A DNA stretch of 64,000 nucleotides from Przewalskia tangutica. Its lineage: Eukaryota; Streptophyta; Magnoliopsida; Solanales; Solanaceae. Shown here in pieces: positions 58,156-64,000 of this stretch. The position numbers were made by a program, and so were the translations under genes. The DNA lies in the NCBI GenBank assembly GCA_029844215.1, contig CM056738.1:67051593-67115592 (forward strand). The letters run 5' to 3'. Every line of letters begins with the position of its first letter. The stretch's first letter is position 1. The notes below the pieces were generated by a model. That model saw only the letters and a program-made list of their open reading frames with translations. It did no database searches and had not been told where the DNA came from.

Positions 58156-60515
58156 TGTTATACCGTATTTCCGCAGAATGTACGTAAGGGAATACGATTT
58201 AAAGTCTAGCCTTAAAGATAAGCCTCGACGCTTTTTTTTAGGCACAACTCACAAAACGAATAGTTTTCCGACAAACGCTTCCACGCCTTTCGTAGGGTAA
58301 ATTCCGCTATGCCATTTCTAATTTTTATGGATTTTTCCGAGAGACGAAACATTTTGGACCAACGGAGGGCGACACTTGTCACCCTCCAATTGATGGACTT
58401 GAAATCGCCCATTGGGACGATTTGACTAGAGAGAGCACGTTTTTTGTGCCTTGTGCACAAGTCAAGGAGTTGGTAGGATATTTGTGTATAGTTAATCCTC
58501 ACCCTACACTTGTCTTGCACTTGTCTAAATCTTGGCCATTGGTTGGCCACTTCTTGACCTATAAATACCCCCCTTAAGATGAAGAGTTCTTCATCCACAA
58601 ATTACTTTCCAAGTCTTGAAAATCCTCCCTTCTCCCTTGTTAGCCATTTCCCGCCCAAGCCCTCTTCCCCTCTAGCCTAAGTGGCCTTGGCCGAATACCC
58701 CCTAGCCTAGCCAAAACCTACCCCCCTCCCTTGGTAGAAAAGTTACCGTCTTGTATCGTTCTAATGCCCAAAATACCCTCGCCCAAATACCTTAGTACGT
58801 AGTAGAAGTTGTGAAGAACGTCTCAGGTTCTTGAGCATACAACTTAGAGCAAAACCTGCTCAGCGCGACTTTTCTAGGATATTATTGGGCTTACCGAGGT
58901 AATAATCCTAACCCTCTTTTGTATTAGAGAATGCATCCGTAGAAGTATAAGAATAAGTATTAATCACTTAGAAGGGTTTAAAAGAAGAATAATCAAATCA
59001 GATTTACATAGGACTGCTTTTCACGATGACTTATATAGCTCACCGGATAGGTAACGGCTCCCCGACTTACCGTAGAATTATGAACCACCTGGTTAGAATG
59101 AGCTTCAGAGTAGTCTTTAATAGATAACTCTGACTATTATAGGCTGACTCTCTGCGACATATTCAACTGGCGTGGTTTTCACGGTAAGGTATGTGATTCT
59201 TCCTAAAGCATGATATTTTACAATATAACTACTGCAATGTCTTTGACTTAAGCTCGAATAATACTTACGAATGCCTCACGCTTAAGCTCGAATAATACTT
59301 ACAAGAATGCCTCACGCTTAAGCTCAATAATAAAGAATCAAAACATTTCAAAAGACTATCAATCATATTAATGTAAGAGAACTAATTGGTTTTTAAAACA
59401 GAACCTTAAGAGTTATACTAGCTTTATGGGAAGTAAGTATAACCACTTAAGATTTATAAAAGAAACAAGTTTGCCTATGTGTTTATAATGCACTTGTATT
59501 GTGAAAAGAATAATAAAGATGGTTTGATAAGTAGACATGATATGATGATACGTGTGTTAGTATCTTGTAACGTTTGTATAAAGTGAGTATCCTTGTTGTG
59601 CTTATGTTGTTTAAAGATAAGTTGTTATGTTAGTATACTATCACTCACCTCTTGAGATGATACCGGGTTGTCGCCTCCGACGCGGTAGACTCAGTGATGC
59701 AGGACCATGATTCGAGAATACCTCACGCGGGTCCAGGGGCCTATGCGAGCTACGAGAGTTCCGTGTTAGTATGCGGGGTTATACCTCACGCGTCTATGTG
59801 GCCATGCGCGACAACGAGTCGGGACGACGCCGAGGAGTAGCTACCTCGATGCGGTTATACCTCACGCGCCCACGTGAGTGGCCCATGCGGACTCGAGTTC
59901 AGATTAGGCTTGCAGACGATGATATGGGCGAGTGGCCTGCTTTCGATCATTCGCAGCCTAGACAAGACCTATTACGCTTACCTATTGTTGCTCTTGTTTG
60001 TGATGTGGCACTACGACGCTTCCTTGGTTGTTTCACACATATTTGTAAACCGGTTTTAAAATGATATGTTTTCATTTAAGTATTTTACGATTCGCATACT
60101 TAGTACTGTTATCGACTCCTTCGGGGCTGCGCTCATGCCGCAGTAAGGGCAAAGGTGTGCTAGATCCGCATTCTTAGGATCTCTACGTTGGTCGGAGCTC
60201 CATCTCTTCCGAGGCTCTACTTATTGTATGATCTCCCTGTTGTAGATAGTTTTGTATACATGTGGTATGGCGGCCCCGTCCCGCCATAGTTGTATATTTC
60301 CTAGAGGTCTGTAGTCATGTTATGCTGTCGGATGTAACTGCTAAACCATGATTTTATATATATACGCCGAAAGGCGATGTTTTCTCACATAAACTGTGTC
60401 TTATTTTATAAACTGTTTCATGTCTTGCTTTATATTTCCGCTGATTACTCTGATGTATGACTACTTGGGTGCCCCAGTAAGGCACCAGTCACGGGCCCCG
60501 GAACGGGTCGTGACA
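58156..60515 (+). repeat. B2 3' LTR
   Basis: 2360 bp, TGTTATACCG...GGTCGTGACA, with a TATA-like box at 58560-58567. Paired with 50897-53260. Confidence 0.92.
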
Positions 60516-61470
60516 AAAACGTAACTTTTAAATAACTTCGACTAATGATTATCGAGATTGGGATATCGATGATATGCGATACGTCGACATGTGGGCTGCA
60601 TCATTTCCTTAGGGGATGTAGTATGTCTCACTTACTACGAGTTATGGCAACTCATGATGGACACATGGATACTTGTTGAAGTATTGATATACCCTGTTGA
60701 TGCACTATTTTGTTATATGTCTATAATGTCATCGGCATGTGGAAAATAGAAGTCCTTAGACTTGAGGTCGATACCACCTTATTTACAGAGTAATGTACTT
60801 TGATCATGTTCTAAGCTCAAATGTCTTATAGGTTGAGACGCAGCTTGTTTTGGGTACGTTACGAAGTAGATTAAAGGTGGTAGTTGAGCCAAGATTAGGA
60901 TTCATTCCTCGAATGTATATTCGAGAGAACACTCAGATACTCATATGGTATTAGGTTGACTAAGTCGTTGGCCAACGCAATGGACATGCCTTTGATATGG
61001 TCCTGTTATCGACTAATATAGATGAGGTATAATGATCAAACAATTTGGATAGACACTTGACAAATCCTAAGTTGAGTGTGTCATGAATGAAAGGATTTTA
61101 TCTTCCCACATAGAGGTTCAGTTCACATGTTTCGTGTAGCTAAACTTTACATATTGAGTTCGTCTTCCGGCGTAGTCTAGGAGTTCCGTGTAGACCCTAA
61201 TATTATTAGTCTCGATATGTAAAGGCCTGAAGGGTAACACTAAGTCAAATGTTCCATCGTTTCAAGGATGTAATTAGAGATTATATATATGCTCAGTTGA
61301 TAATCGAGCCATTAGAAAGAAATGAAAACAAGGAAGAAAATGGGACAGGGCCGCGGCGCCATGGACTCAGGGTCGCGGCGTTGCGTATCCAGTGGGTACG
61401 ACTACTGGCCCAGTCTGCTGAGGTTTTAATAGGCTGACCCATTTGGGGAACCCTAGTTGTCCTCTTCAGC

Positions 61471-61478
61471 TATAAATA
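61471..61478 (+). promoter_or_regulatory. TATA box of F LTR
   Basis: TATAAATA in CAGCTATAAATAGGGGG, about 330 bp before the LTR end. Confidence 0.7.
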
Positions 61479-61812
61479 GGGGGTTCCCCTTCCCATTTCT
61501 TTAAACCAAAACAAGAGACTAATCTCTTCCAAAACTCTGCTGGAATTCCTGGCATTCCAAAAGTTAGAAAATTACATCAAAGTTCTTGACTTGCAAATCG
61601 AGGGACATTTGCGTGCTCACCCTCGGACTACACAAAGCTTCAAGGTTTCAGATTGCTAACTACAAATGTAAGTCTTTGTTCGAAGTATTACATTCTTGCT
61701 TTGTGTTATTATTTTATATTATATAATCATACTACAGTTTGACCGCTATGTCGGGTTTGAAACTTAAATTTTCAAATTATGTTGCGTGTACGAACCCGAC
61801 AAAACGCTATAG

Positions 61813-61824
61813 TGGTATCAGAGT
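61813..61824 (+). other. PBS of element F
   Basis: TGGTATCAGAGT, 11 bases after the LTR end; matches the initiator Met tRNA type. Confidence 0.82.
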
Positions 61825-63755
61825 TTGGACTGTTTTGTGTGATTATATGATGAATATTAATGATAATATGAGTTAGGATTTGTTTAGATCTATTTTTTAT
61901 GTTGTTAAAAGCTTTAAAATCCTAAATCTTTAGAACGTATAGTCCTTGCATCCGGATCTGTTAAAACAATGATGTAATCGAGGAAGTCATTCCAATATAT
62001 AACTCTTCTAAGTTGATATGCGTTATCCGGTTCGTTTAGAGCATGGTGCATTGAAATGAAGAACGAGAAGAAAATTGGATGATGGTCGATGAACGTATTG
62101 TTTAATGGTGATGGTGATACAAGTGATAGATCTGAAAATCTGACCCTAAACCAGTTTTATATGTTCGGATTTTTTAGGGTTTTGCGTTTCTGGAGGTAAG
62201 GCGCCGCGGCGCCTGCTAGGGTTTTGAGGCGGCACCGCGACTCCATGATGGAGCGCCGCGGTGCTAACCTGATGACGCCAGAGGCACCGCAGCTTTGTTC
62301 TAGAGCATCGTGACGCTGTTCATCCAGAAAGCTTAAAATAAATTTTCGGACTTACTGCCTCTAAGGCACCGCGGCGCTGGGGAACATTTTGCAGATTCTG
62401 AGACACTGCCTTTGCGGCGCCGTCGAATGTATTTAAAGAAAAAAATTCAAAATCAGAAACTGAAGTATTATATTCAGATTCTGATTCTGAAGTTTTCGAA
62501 ATGTCAGAATCTGAAAATATAATTTTTAATTGGACAGATTTGGTCCTTTCGAAAAAATATATAATTAAATAAACTTTCTGAAATTTTGATTTTAAGTTCT
62601 GGAAATTGCAAATAGGTCCCTGAAACCTGAAAATATTTTCTGAGAGTTAAAATTGTATTTTCTGAGTATATTGAGATTCAAATTGAACTTTTAAATTCTT
62701 GAGGGACTAAACTATAAATTTTAAAAGTTTGCAAAATTCCTGAAAATCAGAATTTTAAAATCAGAAAATATTTATGGATTGTTTGGCATGGACATAGATT
62801 TTAGAGTTTAGATAAATAGACCCATAATTATCATTAATAGTATATTATTATATAATATAAAAATGTGCTAAGTGTTTTGAATGTGATGCATTTAAATTAT
62901 TAGCATAGTGTCCGTAATTATTGTCTGGGTAGGAGGCGCCCGATAATTGTTTATTTTTAATGACCGCAATAACTGTCTGGGTAGGCAGCATCCAACATTT
63001 GATTAAAATCATCTTATATCATGCCTAATGGGTTTGATGGTTTCTCATCTAAATGTGTTTAGAAATTGCATGATAGGATGTCATATGATGTATGCCATAT
63101 TTGTTGATCTTGGTTGAAATCCCCGAAAACTGATGTTCCCCAAACATTAAATACAAGTCTAAATTAAAACGCGTCGTCCATTATAATTGTTAGGGTGCAA
63201 AATCCTTTTCGGCGATACGAGTAGTTATGCCAAAGCATTTGCTCTAAGTCTACGAGGACTCATGCCCTTTCATAGATGTGTTAAAGTAAAAGTAGAAGAT
63301 AAACTTTTATGGGTATTTACACCAAAGTATTTGCTTGCAAAGGCCAAATTTACTTAGGTACTTAAACGCAGTCGCGTAATGGGGTTGGCTTGTTTAGATG
63401 AATCTTGGCGCCAAAGTGTCAGACTAATCTAAAGACGCATAATTAAAATGAAAGATATTTAATCAAACCAAGAGTTGTAAATAAGCTTTGAAATTGGTTG
63501 AGGACCTACCGAAATGTGCTATTGAATTTATCAGCCAAAGTAAACGCGAATATAGCATATGTTTGGATCTTGGCCCATTATGACCTTAAAAATGTTTTAG
63601 GTCCGTATTCTATCTTAGGGTCGTAGAAGTATGCAAAATAGTGAGAGCTAATTAAACAAAAGACCATGTTAAATTAACATATAATGGATGTGTATAATTA
63701 GGAGAATGAATTTTGATTGCATTTTCCTGTCTATCTATATCTTCAGATCTTCAGA
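61825..63755 (+). other. Untranslated leader of element F
   Basis: About 1.9 kb with no long frame. It holds GC-rich palindromic motifs (62199-62425), an AT-rich stretch (62430-62880), a near-repeat of CTGTCTGGGTAGG-type sequence (62912 and 62964), and several CCAAAGCATTTGC-like repeats (63230-63420). Long leaders with such repeats are common in plant copia elements. Confidence 0.6.
62199..62425 (+). repeat. Clustered GCGCCGCGGCGC-type motifs
   Basis: GGCGCCGCGGCGCC at 62201 is a perfect palindrome. Variants recur at about 62251, 62270, 62365 and 62415, spaced roughly 20-95 bp, and single copies sit in the F LTR (61352, 61373) and in the LTR fragment (43337, 43361). Confidence 0.75.
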
Positions 63756-64000
63756 ATGTCGAACTTCTCGTTGAAAATGCTAATGGAATCAAACAGATTA
63801 ACTGGACCCAATTTTATAAATTGGCTCAGGAATGTTAGAATTGTCTTGAGAGAAGAGAAAATTTAGTATGTATTGGACACAGTATTCCCTACCATGCCTG
63901 CTGAAAACTATGTCGAGTATGCCACATTTGATAAAGTTGCTTATCATAAGCACTATGATGACACCACTTCAGCACAGTGTTTGATTTGTTTTCTATGTCT
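63756..64000 (+). pseudogene. gag: Copia gag of element F, N-terminal part
   Basis: ATG at 63756 begins MSNFSLKMLMESNRLTGPNF, followed by WLRNVRIVLREEKI: the N-terminal pattern of plant Ty1/copia gag. A TAG at 63864-63866 stops it after 36 codons; the same frame continues beyond with YVLDTVFPTMPAENYVEY to the window edge. So there is a single nonsense change in view, and the product and rest of the element lie outside. Gag would form the particle shell. Confidence 0.8.

Larger units (their letters stand above)
50897..60515 (+). mobile_element. Element B2: structurally complete Ty3-type retrotransposon
   Basis: 9619 bp: 5' LTR 50897-53260 (2364 bp), PBS, gag, protease, RT, RNase H, integrase, hairpin, polypurine tract, 3' LTR 58156-60515 (2360 bp). 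Flanks are ATAAC on the left and AAAAC on the right, a likely 5-bp target duplication with one change. Close relative of B1 in opposite orientation. All domains are present in order but frames are broken many times. Similar LTR lengths and high similarity suggest a fairly recent insertion. Confidence 0.92.
50711..61801 (+). repeat. F 5' LTR, split by element B2
   Basis: Left piece 50711-50896 (186 bp), right piece 60516-61801 (1286 bp), about 1.47 kb in total. The right piece has a TATA box (61471), a GC-rich CGCGGCGCC block (61350) and the LTR end before the PBS. The same LTR family is at 43072-43829. Confidence 0.72.
50711..64000 (+). mobile_element. Element F: copia-type retrotransposon, right end outside window
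   Basis: LTR start at 50711 (TGTATGTCCTAGAG), interrupted by B2 and resumed at 60516; LTR end at 61801 (CCCGACA); PBS 61813; a long leader; gag from 63756 to the window edge. The gag is of Ty1/copia type. The continuity of 50711-50896 with 60516 onward is inferred from position and the near-matching 5-bp flanks of B2. Confidence 0.75.

Noticed and set aside
61249..61437. 62-residue frame in the F LTR
   Set aside because: Within the LTR upstream of its TATA box; no similarity to the other LTR copy at protein level.
1..64000. tRNA, rRNA or a host protein gene
   Set aside because: No cloverleaf-like or rRNA block was noticed, and every long frame is explained by a transposable element or a repeat. 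A structured search could still find a small RNA gene.

Overview
This is plant nuclear repetitive DNA: a nest of long terminal repeat (LTR) retrotransposons with no intact gene and no convincing host gene. Plant origin is inferred from Ty3-type and Ty1/copia-type LTR elements with plant-style initiator-Met primer binding sites (TGGTATCAGAGC), a Tourist-like MITE, a hAT-like insertion and a LINE-type zf-RVT fragment. A dicot, perhaps an asterid, is my impression only. No rRNA, tRNA or CRISPR was seen.

Layout. 1-10414 (+): element A1, a Ty3-type element with a degraded gag and no pol; its 3' LTR is split by a minus-strand solo LTR (4927-8194). 10415-26963 (-): element A2, of which gag and the 5' LTR are visible; that LTR is split by element B1 (14184-26296), a pol-bearing relative with a perfect 5-bp target duplication and an internal 2.3-kb tandem duplication. 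26964-34533: pieces of at least five related LTRs in both orientations. 34534-43071 (+): array E, four LTRs alternating with three copies of a ~607-bp internal region that carries only the front of a protease joined to the C-terminal tail of pol. 43072-43829: copia-type LTR fragment. 43870-49737: copia element G, carrying a hAT-like insertion and flanked by a 118-bp direct repeat. 50009-50367: Tourist-like MITE. 50466-50648: LINE-type fragment. 50711-64000 (+): copia element F, running off the right edge, its 5' LTR split by the structurally complete but frameshifted Ty3-type element B2 (50897-60515).

Relations. A and B elements share LTR termini (TGTTATACC...GGTCGTGACA), PBS, the first gag residues and a hairpin just before the polypurine tract. 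The simplest reading is that A-type (gag-only) and E-type (almost nothing) elements are non-autonomous and depended on B-type pol or relatives of it.

Coding frames in A and B are broken very often. Many breaks look like CAG or CTG collapsed to CG when copies are compared, which is odd for mutational decay and raises the possibility of basecalling error at CHG-methylated sites. Pseudogene calls in those elements therefore describe the sequence as given, not necessarily the molecule.
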